Positions 14,505-22,058 are shown, numbered from the stretch's first letter. The stretch is 22,058 nt of DNA from Oscillospiraceae bacterium (GCA_017523995.1 JAFWUX010000144.1:1-22058), one strand, 5' to 3'. Numbers and translations: made by a program. Notes: generated from the letters alone by a model not told the origin.

Positions 14505-15770
14505 ATGAAAATCGAAACACAATGCCTGCACGCAGGCTATACCCCCGGCAACGGCGACCCGCGCGTTGTCCCGATCGTGCAGAGCACAACCTACACGTTT
14601 GATTCCACCGCGCATATCGCCGCGCTCTTTGATATGCCGACTGAACCGATCTATTCCCGCTTCGCAAACCCCACCGTCGATGCAGTTGAAAAGAAAATCG
14701 CTGCGCTCGAAGGCGGTGTCGCTGCGATGTGTACCACAAGCGGTCAGGCAGCAAGCCTGCTCTCAATCCTCAATGTCTGCAGTGCGGGCGACAGCTTCAT
14801 CTCCACCGGCACCATCTACGGCGGCACGGTCAACCTCTTTGCCGTGACGCTCAAGCGCTTCGGCATCGAGTGCATCTTCGTCGATCAGGAGGCTTCGCGC
14901 GAGGAGCTCCAGAAGGCGATCAAGCCGAACACCCGCTGCGTTTTCGGCGAGACGCTCGCAAATCCGGCGCTCTCCGTGCTCGATATCAAGAAGTTTGCGG
15001 ATTTTGCACATGACAACGGTCTGCCGCTGATCATCGACAACACCTTCCCGACCCCGATTCTCTGCCGTCCGAAGGAGTTTGGCGCCGATGTTGTCATCCA
15101 CTCCACCACCAAATATATGGACGGCCATGCAGTGCAGGGCGGCGGCGTCATCGTGGACTGCGGCACCTTCCCGTGGGATAACGGCAAGTTCCCCGAGTTC
15201 ACCGAGCCCGATGAGAGCTATCACGGCGTCTGCTATGTCCGCGAGTTCGGCAACATGGCTTATATCATCAAGGCGAGAATGCAGCTGATGCGCGATTTCG
15301 GATGCTATCCGAGCGCGACAAACGCTTTCTATCTCAACCTCGGTCTTGAGACGCTCGCAATCCGCATGAAGCAGCACTGCATCAATGCGCAGCAGGTCGC
15401 TGAGTATCTGCTCACCCGTCCGGAGGTCGAATCCGTCAACTATCCGGGTCTTGCGGACAATCCCTATCACGAGCGCGCAAAGACCTACCTCAAGGACGGC
15501 TGCAGCGGCGTAATCTCGTTCGTCATCAAGGGCGGCAGAACCACCGCTATGAACTGGATGGATTCGCTCAAGCTCGCATCCAATGTCGTGCATGTTGCGG
15601 ATATCCGTACCTGCGTGCTGCATCCGGCTTCTGAGACGCACCGTCAGCTCACTGATGAGCAGCTCATCGCAGCTGGCATCAATGCAGGCATGATCCGTCT
15701 CTCGGTCGGTCTCGAGAATGTCGAGGATATCATCGAAGACCTCACACAGGCTTTTGAAGCAATTAAATAA
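14505..15770 (+). CDS. metY: O-acetylhomoserine sulfhydrylase (PLP-dependent)
   Basis: A 421-residue Cys/Met-metabolism PLP enzyme. It makes homocysteine from O-acetylhomoserine and sulfide in methionine synthesis. The start IETQCLHAGYTPGNGDPRVV, the segment PIYSRFANPTVDAVEKKIAALEGG (48-71, read in two parts), TTSGQAA (77-83), the aspartate of IIDNTFPTP (176-184) and the PLP lysine K203 in HSTTKYMDGHAV are those of this subgroup; the length suits O-acetylhomoserine sulfhydrylase better than the shorter cystathionine gamma-synthase. ATG at 14505 has AGGAGG seven bases upstream. It is monocistronic with a strong promoter and a shared terminator; no other sulfur genes are adjacent. Substrate specificity is a family inference. 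Confidence 0.93.
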   Translation: MKIETQCLHAGYTPGNGDPRVVPIVQSTTYTFDSTAHIAALFDMPTEPIYSRFANPTVDAVEKKIAALEGGVAAMCTTSGQAASLLSILNVCSAGDSFISTGTIYGGTVNLFAVTLKRFGIECIFVDQEASREELQKAIKPNTRCVFGETLANPALSVLDIKKFADFAHDNGLPLIIDNTFPTPILCRPKEFGADVVIHSTTKYMDGHAVQGGGVIVDCGTFPWDNGKFPEFTEPDESYHGVCYVREFGNMAYIIKARMQLMRDFGCYPSATNAFYLNLGLETLAIRMKQHCINAQQVAEYLLTRPEVESVNYPGLADNPYHERAKTYLKDGCSGVISFVIKGGRTTAMNWMDSLKLASNVVHVADIRTCVLHPASETHRQLTDEQLIAAGINAGMIRLSVGLENVEDIIEDLTQAFEAIK

Positions 15771-15885
15771 GGTGTCTCCGACGGATTGATAATGGGGGCT
15801 TACAGTATTGCTGCGCAAACTGTGCCCCAAACCCCGCTTAAGGGCTACTAGCCCTTAAGATTCCCATGTTTATGTGTGGATAAAA
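15771..15885 (+). repeat. Half copy of the element 1/2 family after metY
   Basis: GGTGTCTCCGACGGATTGATAA begins at the base after the metY stop and matches the element ends at 370 and 6971. It is followed by a GGGGGC...GCCCC hairpin enlarged by an inner stem (ACAGT/ACTGT), the CCAAACCCCG spacer, and CTTAAGGGC/GCCCTTAAG (15837-15859). The next part, CCCATGTTTATGTGTGGAT, is shared with element 2. No inverted right end is visible before the dockerin gene, so this is a partial copy or a solo end. Confidence 0.75.
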
Positions 15886-15930
15886 GAAAGCCGCTCCGGT
15901 TTTGAATCGGAGCGGCTTTCTTTATTGGAT
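15886..15930 (+). terminator. Bidirectional terminator between metY and the dockerin gene
   Basis: GAAAGCCGCTCCG (15886-15898) and CGGAGCGGCTTTC (15908-15920) form a perfect 13-bp stem with a 9-base loop. It is followed by TTTATT on the plus strand and by CTTTTATCC on the minus strand, so it can serve both convergent units. The stem resembles that at 465-504 in element 1. Confidence 0.85.
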
Positions 15931-15953
15931 GGAGATTTCTGTCTCAGGAAAAA

Positions 15954-18900
15954 TCAATCGTCAGTGCTCTGGAAACGGATCTTTACGCCCTCGTTTTCAA
16001 CGCATGCCAGAAAGTCTGCATATGCGGAACCGCTGCCGCCGAGTGCCTGCCATTCCGGTGTCTCCAGCGGTGCTGCCGGATCGCCTGCAAATTCCGACAG
16101 CGTATCGAAGACAACGCCGGTGATCTCTGCAACTGCATCGTGATCGACTGCGATGCCGAGCACGCAGGCTGCATTGCTGTCAGCAAGCTCCGTCTTGGTG
16201 GTATCGTGGAAGACTGCAGCGTTCAGGTGCAGGACGCCGTTCGTGTCAACATAGTTGTTGTACTGATTCAGACCGCACTCGGTTACTCTGCCCTCCATGC
16301 GGAAACCGATCAGGAGCAGATCAGCTCCGTTGAGATCAGCGGGGGCTGCTTTGCGGTAGGTCAGTTTGTTTACTGCGCCTTCAACTGTCATGAAGTTCTC
16401 TGCGGTACCTGCCGGAACCACAGTATAGATCGGTGCCTTTTCTTCGAGCAGATTGCCGTTGTTGTCGGTCAGCAGATCAGTGGTGTGCTTGACACCGCTG
16501 CCTGCTTCGCCGCGTGCATAAACGCGCTTCTCCTGCGGTGCGATGGAGAGCACCGGTGCCTTTGCGGCGGCTGCTTCAAAGTCCGGAAGTGCCTCATAGG
16601 TAAACTCGTTATCATTCTCATCCCAGGATGTGTGGCTGGAGAAAAACTCGCAGCTATCGTGAACATCCTCAATCTTTTCCGGAAGGACACCGTGATCCAC
16701 AACGATCAGGAAGGTCTGCTGCTGCTTGCTGTGTGTCTCATAATAATCATCAGCCTCCTGCGCGATCGAAGCATACTTCAGTCCTTCGATGGTCAGCTCC
16801 GCCTTTTTGTTAACGGAAACGCCTGCGACTGCGAAACGCTCATCGGAATAGCCGCGCGCGGTCAGCACAAAGACATCCTTGCTGCTCCAATCTGCCTCGA
16901 TGCCGTACTTGTTCTTGTACCATGCCTTTTCCGTATCAGTCTCCACCCGGGCGCTGTACCAGTCAGTCGAATACGAACGCTCCATTGCGACCGGCTCTGT
17001 TGCGATGACCTGCATCACAAACTGATCGGAATAGGGTACCGGTGCATACGGATCTTCTGCCGGTGTATCGTCCTCGTCATATGCCTGCGGCTCGGTGAAG
17101 TGAATCTCCGCATAGCGCTTCTGATGACTGCTGATAAACGACTCAGAGGTGTAGTAATCAGCCGGATTACCGCCGATGCTGAATTCCGTCTCAAGCGCCT
17201 GAACCTGCGGCAGGGTGCCGTCCGGTGCGCTGATGAGAACGCGGTAATAGGTCGGAACCGCAGCTGCATCCTGATCATAGCTGCCGTCCAGTTTCAGCGA
17301 GAGGGTGCCGTCAATCAGCTTTGCGTAATCGACGCACAGTTCTTTGTCTTCTGCGCCGCGCTTGTAGTAAACGGCGGCAACATCTCTGTTATCCTCCAGC
17401 AGCGCTCTGATCGCTGCGACGTCGGTATCCTCGGGCTCGGTGAAATATTCCCATGCGTAATCCGCGTTGTCGGAAACTTCCCAGTGAGCGCTCTGATAAA
17501 CGCCGTGATCCTCTTTGATCAGGCTGATATCGACCTGACCTGCATCAAGGCGGCTGCGGAGTGCTGCCGGAATGATCGCGCCGGTGGTATCCGAATCAAT
17601 CTGCACATCTGCGAAGGTGCTTTCCGATTCGGTATAGGGCTTCTGCGGTGCAAGCGGGATATACTCCGGATCATACGGCGTGAACAGCATGCTGCCTGCG
17701 CACTTTTCATTCGTCCACTTGATCTCCAGATCCTCCGGCAGCGCGCCGTGCGGAACGGTGATCGTGATCTCGGTGTCGAACCGGTTGTCAGACTGACCGA
17801 ATGAAAAGTGATACTTATCGAAGGTGTATTCGGTCACAACCTGCAGCTTGTGGTCGGCTGTCAGCACAAGGGATTTCAGGTTCATCTGATCGTAGCCGCC
17901 AAATTCGGAATCTATTGCGAGCAGGAAGCTGTACTGATCGGTGATCTCGCCGGATGCGCTTTCAACCTCGGTCTTGCGCCACGGGATCCGACCGCCGGGG
18001 TAATCATTTCTAAAAGGTTCTCCGCGATCATAGCTGACATATGCATCAAGTCCGTATTTGATCAAATAAGTGGGGATGTCGATTGCCTTGACTGCAGTCT
18101 TCTTGACATTGAGCAGCGGCACTGCGCGCTGCGGCATCTCACTGACGCTGAGGCTGCGGACGGTCACCGTATCGACCGGTGCATCGTAGCTCTTGACCTG
18201 ATAATCAACGAACAGTCTGCTGCCGTTCGCTGCGAGCGTGCCGTGCGGGACTGTGAGCTGTATCCATGCAAAGCGGCGCTTTCCGCCCTTCACGGCGCTG
18301 TCAGTGGTCAGATCCATGCCGAGGACCAGCTTGCCGCCCGGTGTCAGCTCGAGCGAGCGGACAGCGTCATTCTGCCACGAAGCCTCATCATCTGCGGCGT
18401 AAACCAGATTCCATGTATCGAACTGTGCGCCCTCGGTGCACTTTGCAAACCGGTGGACATTGGTATCCATTTCGGTGAGGGCATCATTGAACGCTGCGGC
18501 GTCCTTGTAGCCGATTGCCTTTGCCATTGCGTCCTCATCATCGAGGGACTGCACAAGGCGCTGAACCGGAACCGTGTGCTCCGCTTTTCTGTCGCGGACG
18601 ATATACGAAACTGCGGATGCAGTCTGCTTCGGCTGACGGAGCTCGGTCAGGTTCCATGCGGTTGTGAGCTTCTGCGGCAGTTCGCCGTGCGGAACGGTCA
18701 GCTTGAGATGTGTCCACGCGGATGCTGCCGCTGCGGTTGTCTCGTTCTCATAGAAATCTGCGGCGACGGTCAGAACACCGTCTGCGCTCAGATACAGGCC
18801 CTTGACGTCAAACTGATTCCACTTGCAGCCGCCGCGGTCGAAGTAGACGATATCCCAGACATCGTTGAGCCCGACCTGCTCACAGTGCGTGTATGCGCGG

Positions 18901-19916
18901 AAGCCTGCGCCGTTTTCTGCTGCGGCATCTGCCGTAAATGCTTTCAGATCTGCAAAGCCGAACAGCTTTGCGGTATCGTCGCTGAGTGCGCCGCTGACCT
19001 GCTCCAGCCCGACCACTGCCGAAGTGCCGGCAGGCGAGACGGGACCGCGGTTTGCAGTCGGTGTCTTGACGATATCAAAGAGAATCTCGGTGACGTCGCG
19101 GCCGGTGAGGGCGCCGTCCTCGTTCTTATCCGCGAGCTCTGAGCCGAGCGATGTGACCGGCGCTGCGGTATCCTCAGCGAGCAGTCTGCTCGAGAGCACT
19201 GCGTCAGAGACATCCACTCTGCCGTCAACGGTTGCGTCGCCCGCAGTGGTAAACGGATTCGCTTCGCCTGCATCGTTCTCATCGCCTGCGCGGGTGAAGC
19301 TGATCTTGCCGCCCTGCAGCGTTGCGGTGCCGTAAAGCACTTCGCCGAAGTAGATGCGGCAGCTCAGGCGGAAGCTTTCGCCGTCCTTGACGGCAGTGCC
19401 CCACTGATAGATCAGCGGGAAGGATGCCGGCTCCGGCACCTCCACATTCTTCTGCTGTGCGCGGTCATAATAGGATGCGCTGTATTCCGGCTTGACTGCG
19501 TGCACATATGCGAGCAGCTGCATGATGGATGCTTCATCCTCTGCGCTGATGATATCTTTCGTGTAGGTCACGGTGCCGTCGCTCATCTGCACCATCAGGC
19601 TCTGCTCCGCGGAGTTCAGAACGAGTCCGCTGACATCCTTGCCGAGCACGCCGTCCGGCGCGCCTGCGGTCTGGGTCTTGCTCTCCTGCTTGATCAGGGT
19701 CTTGCCCTTTTCATCAAACCAGCGCTTTGTGCGGGTATCGTAGAGTGCTTTGAAGCTGCCGAAATCATATTCAAATACGCGCGTCTGGATGGAATCAACG
19801 CTGACTGCCGCTGCTGCGGTCAGAGCTGTGAAGGACTGGATTGCCGGAACTGCCTGTGCGATCATTGCAAGGCTCATCAGGCCTGCGAGTGTGCGTTTCA
19901 TATTCGTGTGTTTCAT
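15954..19916 (-). CDS. Large secreted multi-repeat protein with internal dockerin
   Basis: 1320 residues. A signal peptide (KRTLAGLMSLAMIAQAVPA, about 7-25) predicts secretion. A type I dockerin lies at about 226-284: loop 1 D227-x3-DGRVDVSD (position 3 is Thr), loop 2 DKNEDGALTGRD (263-274, canonical). It should bind a cohesin on a scaffoldin or on the cell surface. The rest seems to be about six divergent beta-rich repeats (near 312-425, 462-573, 610-735, 800-915, 965-1085, 1180-1275) with a core of aromatic/hydrophobic strand, 'L.L..DG.L.V' and a strand ending in VPHGxLP or variants (409-414, 557-561, 721-727, 898-903, 1074-1079). I recognise no glycosidase or other catalytic motif. The ATG at 19916 has GGAGG eight bases upstream. 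It is the third gene of the sigma/anti-sigma operon, 20 bases after the anti-sigma stop. Function unknown; adhesion or polysaccharide binding are possibilities. Confidence 0.9.
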   Translation of the reverse strand: MKHTNMKRTLAGLMSLAMIAQAVPAIQSFTALTAAAAVSVDSIQTRVFEYDFGSFKALYDTRTKRWFDEKGKTLIKQESKTQTAGAPDGVLGKDVSGLVLNSAEQSLMVQMSDGTVTYTKDIISAEDEASIMQLLAYVHAVKPEYSASYYDRAQQKNVEVPEPASFPLIYQWGTAVKDGESFRLSCRIYFGEVLYGTATLQGGKISFTRAGDENDAGEANPFTTAGDATVDGRVDVSDAVLSSRLLAEDTAAPVTSLGSELADKNEDGALTGRDVTEILFDIVKTPTANRGPVSPAGTSAVVGLEQVSGALSDDTAKLFGFADLKAFTADAAAENGAGFRAYTHCEQVGLNDVWDIVYFDRGGCKWNQFDVKGLYLSADGVLTVAADFYENETTAAAASAWTHLKLTVPHGELPQKLTTAWNLTELRQPKQTASAVSYIVRDRKAEHTVPVQRLVQSLDDEDAMAKAIGYKDAAAFNDALTEMDTNVHRFAKCTEGAQFDTWNLVYAADDEASWQNDAVRSLELTPGGKLVLGMDLTTDSAVKGGKRRFAWIQLTVPHGTLAANGSRLFVDYQVKSYDAPVDTVTVRSLSVSEMPQRAVPLLNVKKTAVKAIDIPTYLIKYGLDAYVSYDRGEPFRNDYPGGRIPWRKTEVESASGEITDQYSFLLAIDSEFGGYDQMNLKSLVLTADHKLQVVTEYTFDKYHFSFGQSDNRFDTEITITVPHGALPEDLEIKWTNEKCAGSMLFTPYDPEYIPLAPQKPYTESESTFADVQIDSDTTGAIIPAALRSRLDAGQVDISLIKEDHGVYQSAHWEVSDNADYAWEYFTEPEDTDVAAIRALLEDNRDVAAVYYKRGAEDKELCVDYAKLIDGTLSLKLDGSYDQDAAAVPTYYRVLISAPDGTLPQVQALETEFSIGGNPADYYTSESFISSHQKRYAEIHFTEPQAYDEDDTPAEDPYAPVPYSDQFVMQVIATEPVAMERSYSTDWYSARVETDTEKAWYKNKYGIEADWSSKDVFVLTARGYSDERFAVAGVSVNKKAELTIEGLKYASIAQEADDYYETHSKQQQTFLIVVDHGVLPEKIEDVHDSCEFFSSHTSWDENDNEFTYEALPDFEAAAAKAPVLSIAPQEKRVYARGEAGSGVKHTTDLLTDNNGNLLEEKAPIYTVVPAGTAENFMTVEGAVNKLTYRKAAPADLNGADLLLIGFRMEGRVTECGLNQYNNYVDTNGVLHLNAAVFHDTTKTELADSNAACVLGIAVDHDAVAEITGVVFDTLSEFAGDPAAPLETPEWQALGGSGSAYADFLACVENEGVKIRFQSTDD

Positions 19917-19936
19917 TGTAATAGCCTCCCTTTACA

Positions 19937-20986
19937 TTAGCTGTTGATATGAACATTGACATCCTCGGCGAGTGCATCCTGATATGCGATCCACTGCGCG
20001 ATTCCGTCCGTATCTTCAAAGTATGTCAGATTGACTCTGACGTCGGTGATCTGCGGCATTGTGCCTGCTTCAAAGAGCAGTGCCGTTTCATAGATCCACT
20101 CTGCTTCTTCATATGTGCCGCCGTCGGCATACATCGCAATATCCAGATGCAGCACGCCGTCTGCATCCAGCTCTGCGGCGCGGATGCCGTAGGAATTCCA
20201 CTTGTGCGATTCCTTCGCCCAGCGGATGCGGTACATTGCCGGATTCTGCATAATCGCTGCGGAAACCGCCGCGGGTTTCTGTCCCTCGCCGAGCGTGACA
20301 ACCGGCGAAGCGCTGTTCAGATAAGCATTGACTGCATCTGCGCCCTCGATCAGCGACCACTCTGCTCTGCCGTCTGCGTAATCCTGCGGCAGCGTGCCGG
20401 CATCATCCGCCATTGCAATCAGCACCGGAGCCTCTGCCGGATATGTGACAGCGGGAGCCGTTGTGGTTTCGGCGGGTGCTGTCTGCTGCGCTGCTGTTGT
20501 CTGCTCCCCGACAGCTTCGGTCTGTCCGGCATCCGTGCTGATGCCGCTCTGATCTGCAGTCTCCGTCACAACTGTTGTGTAGACGGTCACCGCGCCGCCC
20601 GGCTGATTGTCATCCGGCTTTGCAGTTGTCTGCGTAGCGGTTTCTGCGGCTGTTGTTCCGGTCACCGCCGGAACAGTCTCCTCCGCGATCTGCTCCGATG
20701 CCGAATGCATCAGAACAAGATCGCCCTGATCACGGTGGAAGATCACCGCCGCGCCGACAGCCAGCGTCATGCACGCTGCAACCGCAGCCCATCCGCCGAT
20801 CCGCAGATGTCTGCCTGCGGATGCCTGCGGCTGCATTGTCCGCATGATCACCCTGCCGTGTCCGGTGCTTTCCTCCCCTTCCAAATTCTGCCCGACAGCT
20901 TTGCCGCCGGCGCCTGCCTGCATCGCCGCATCAATATCCTGCGGCTCAAGCTCGCTCATCGCTTTCAGTAATGTCATGGATTTCAA
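19937..20986 (-). CDS. Transmembrane anti-sigma factor with extracellular sensor domain
   Basis: 349 residues and partner of the ECF sigma factor. The cytoplasmic N-terminus has a short LLKAMSELEPQDIDAAM segment (6-22) like that of Firmicutes ECF anti-sigma factors, without a zinc HxxxCxxC motif. One membrane helix (about 62-83) is followed by a Thr/Ala/Gln-rich linker (about 100-180) and an extracellular domain (about 185-349). Residues 251-311 align without gaps to 354-414 of the neighbouring dockerin protein: KWN, ADGVL and G-x-x-P at identical spacing. The start is TTG at 20986, overlapping the sigma stop (TTGA), with GGAGGTGA about nine bases upstream; an ATG at 20977 is too far from that site. 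By analogy it holds the sigma factor until the outer domain senses a signal. Confidence 0.85.
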   Translation of the reverse strand: MKSMTLLKAMSELEPQDIDAAMQAGAGGKAVGQNLEGEESTGHGRVIMRTMQPQASAGRHLRIGGWAAVAACMTLAVGAAVIFHRDQGDLVLMHSASEQIAEETVPAVTGTTAAETATQTTAKPDDNQPGGAVTVYTTVVTETADQSGISTDAGQTEAVGEQTTAAQQTAPAETTTAPAVTYPAEAPVLIAMADDAGTLPQDYADGRAEWSLIEGADAVNAYLNSASPVVTLGEGQKPAAVSAAIMQNPAMYRIRWAKESHKWNSYGIRAAELDADGVLHLDIAMYADGGTYEEAEWIYETALLFEAGTMPQITDVRVNLTYFEDTDGIAQWIAYQDALAEDVNVHINS

Positions 20987-21537
20987 AGCTGTTCACCTCC
21001 CAGAAACTCTCTGAGTCCCTTGCGCGTGCGGTGGAGTGAGACCTTCACCTTGCTCACGCCGATCTCATATTTTTCCGCAATGTCCTTGACCGGCATCATG
21101 TACACATAGCGCAGGATAAAAATGTTCCGCGCCTCCTCGGAGACGTTTTTCAGATACCGCCGGAGCAGTTCTCCTGTTTCCGCCTCCGAGATCTGTGCCT
21201 CGATATCGTCCGGCGCCGCCAGACAGTCCTCCAGCTCATCGAGCAGGACCGCCGTCTGTGTGCCGCCGCGCTTTTCCGCATGCAGCTTCTCATAAAGATT
21301 CAGCGCTGCATTGCGCATCAGCTTTACGAGATACGCTGAGAAGAATGCGGGCTTCTGCGGCGGGATTGTGTTCCACGCCTTGAGCCACACATCGTTGCAG
21401 CATTCCTCTGCATCCTGCGGATTCCCGAGGATCCGGATCCCGAGCCTGCGGCAGCGGGTACCGTATTTCCGATCAGTCTCTGCGATTGCTTTTTCATCGC
21501 GCGCGAAGTACAATGCAATGATTTCCTCATCCTCCAT
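20983..21537 (-). CDS. ECF-type RNA polymerase sigma factor
   Basis: 184 residues with only regions 2 and 4, as in extracytoplasmic-function sigma factors. Region 2 is about 1-85, with the core-binding segment NPQDAEECCNDVWLKAWNTI (39-58) and the DNA-melting part FFSAYLVKLMRNAALNLYEK (65-84). A linker (86-118) leads to region 4 (about 120-178), where RNIFILRYVYMMPVKDIAEK and GVSKVKVSLHRTRKGLREFL form the helix-turn-helix. ATG at 21537 has AAAGGAGG with an 11-base gap. It is the first gene of the operon and translationally coupled to the anti-sigma gene. A possible self-recognised promoter lies upstream. Targets other than its own operon cannot be inferred from this window. Confidence 0.94.
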   Translation of the reverse strand: MEDEEIIALYFARDEKAIAETDRKYGTRCRRLGIRILGNPQDAEECCNDVWLKAWNTIPPQKPAFFSAYLVKLMRNAALNLYEKLHAEKRGGTQTAVLLDELEDCLAAPDDIEAQISEAETGELLRRYLKNVSEEARNIFILRYVYMMPVKDIAEKYEIGVSKVKVSLHRTRKGLREFLGGEQL

Positions 21538-21588
21538 CGGTACGCCGCCCTCCTTTTCAAACTCCTTTAAGACGTCTCTATCTATTCA

Positions 21589-21615
21589 GACAGAATCCGG
21601 TCGATTTTGGTTACA
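21589..21615 (-). promoter_or_regulatory. Candidate ECF-type promoter of the sigma operon
   Basis: On the minus strand TGTAAC (21615-21610), a 17-base spacer and TGTC (21592-21589). ECF promoters in Bacillus (for example SigX, TGTAAC-N17-CGAC) have this form, and ECF operons are often self-activated. The -10 core is imperfect. I see no good sigma-A promoter in the same stretch. The predicted leader is about 45 bases. Confidence 0.4.
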
Positions 21616-21626
21616 CAACTTTTTCC

Positions 21627-21655
21627 AAAAAAATGGCAGCCTTTTTCCGGCTGCC
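21627..21655 (-). terminator. Strong rho-independent terminator upstream of the sigma operon
   Basis: On the minus strand GGCAGCC-GGAAAAA-GGCTGCC followed by ATTTTTTT (stem 21655-21649 and 21641-21635). It ends about 12 bases before the candidate ECF -35 box, so it insulates the sigma operon from transcription entering from the right. What it terminates (a gene beyond the window, or a short untranslated RNA from about 21660-21790) is not visible. Confidence 0.85.
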
Positions 21656-21784
21656 GAATGTTGTCATGATTTGATTGTAAATACGTCGATTTTGCATTGC
21701 CGCGTCTGTGCAGATTTTTTTGCAGTGTCACAAATTTTTCTGCATCTGCGGAGAGATCGCAGGCGTCCAAGCCTGTTTCCTTCA

Positions 21785-21850
21785 AAATGGGATTCCAAAG
21801 GTTCAGTGATCCTTTGGCGGGTTTTGGGGCAGCAATGCCAACAACTTAAG
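21785..21850 (-). repeat. Fragment of the element 1/2 family
   Basis: On the minus strand GCTGCCCCAAAACCCGC, then the hairpin CCAAAGG/CCTTTGG, then AATCCCATTTTG. This is the framework found at 400-450 and 15825-15865, with a different but still paired hairpin in the middle. The element ends (GGTGTCTCCG) are not present. The stretch 21660-21785 next to it shows no gene, repeat or convincing promoter. Confidence 0.55.
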
Positions 21851-21865
21851 CAGTTGCGGCAGACG

Positions 21866-22058
21866 GTGAATTGCTTTGCAATTCACTTAGGGGCGCCCTC
21901 TATCGCAGGGCTCCCCTCTCCGAAAAACGATCCACCGGATCGTTTTATCGGATTCACCCCTGCGGAGCTCCTAAAGCAGGGGCATTCCGCACTCTGCGGA
22001 GTGCGGCGAGGGCTCTGCCCCTCGACCCCGCGAGCTTTTGAAAAAGCTCGACCAAAAC
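21866..22058 (+). repeat. Multi-hairpin dispersed repeat, copy B (cut by window end)
   Basis: Collinear with 3506-3707 in the same orientation and with the same six stem-loops: 21866-21886, 21890-21916, 21919-21952, 21988-22005, 22007-22024 and 22032-22049. Several differences keep base pairing: A21923/T21948 replaces G3563/C3588, and G22032/C22049 and G22034/C22047 replace A-T pairs at 3676/3693 and 3678/3691. One change, in stem 2, is uncompensated. The copy runs to the window end and its tail (GACCAAAAC) is incomplete. Confidence 0.92.

Noticed and set aside
21582..21785. A 67-codon minus-strand frame upstream of the sigma gene.
   Set aside because: It starts with TTG without a good site and runs straight through a strong rho-independent terminator.

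Overview
The window looks like a chromosomal segment of a GC-rich gut or rumen Clostridia member, most likely Ruminococcus or a close relative in the Oscillospiraceae. The reasons are Gram-positive ribosome binding sites (GGAGG-type) and sigma-A promoters, a secreted protein with a type I dockerin, an ECF sigma/anti-sigma pair of Firmicutes style, and intergenic multi-hairpin repeats. The genus is an inference.

Layout. 1-742 has no gene; it holds a 93-bp tandem duplication, a multi-hairpin repeat and a ~371-bp element with terminal inverted repeats that ends two bases from the valS stop. Then, all on the minus strand: valS (743-3439) and a long type 2 (eukaryote-like) ileS (3744-6866), separated by a ~200-bp repeat made of six consecutive stem-loops. 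ileS has a near-perfect sigma-A promoter. A second ~383-bp inverted-repeat element (6971-7353) separates ileS from a four-gene export operon (7457-12885) encoding adaptor, ATPase, second adaptor and MacB-like permease. That operon has a sigma-A promoter and, just upstream of it, a direct repeat TTTAAG-N5-TTTAAG typical of an OmpR/PhoB-family response regulator. A lone mreB (13157-14173, minus) is divergent from metY (14505-15770, plus), each with its own promoter. A shared bidirectional terminator follows metY.

15954-21537 (minus strand) is a three-gene operon: ECF sigma factor, membrane anti-sigma factor (overlapping TTGA junction), and a 1320-residue secreted protein with an internal dockerin and about six divergent copies of a repeat domain. 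The extracellular part of the anti-sigma factor aligns, without gaps over 61 residues, to one of those repeats (shared KWN, ADGVL and G-x-x-P at identical spacing). This is the most interesting system here: a surface sensor that seems to carry the same domain as the secreted dockerin protein it is co-transcribed with, formally like the RsgI sensors of cellulosome bacteria but built on an ECF sigma factor. Its ligand is unknown.

The second notable theme is the repeats. Two families recur between genes. In both, hairpin stems differ in sequence between copies yet stay paired, with several compensatory base-pair changes, which argues that the folded structure is selected. Several copies start directly at the 3' end of a gene and seem to provide its terminator.
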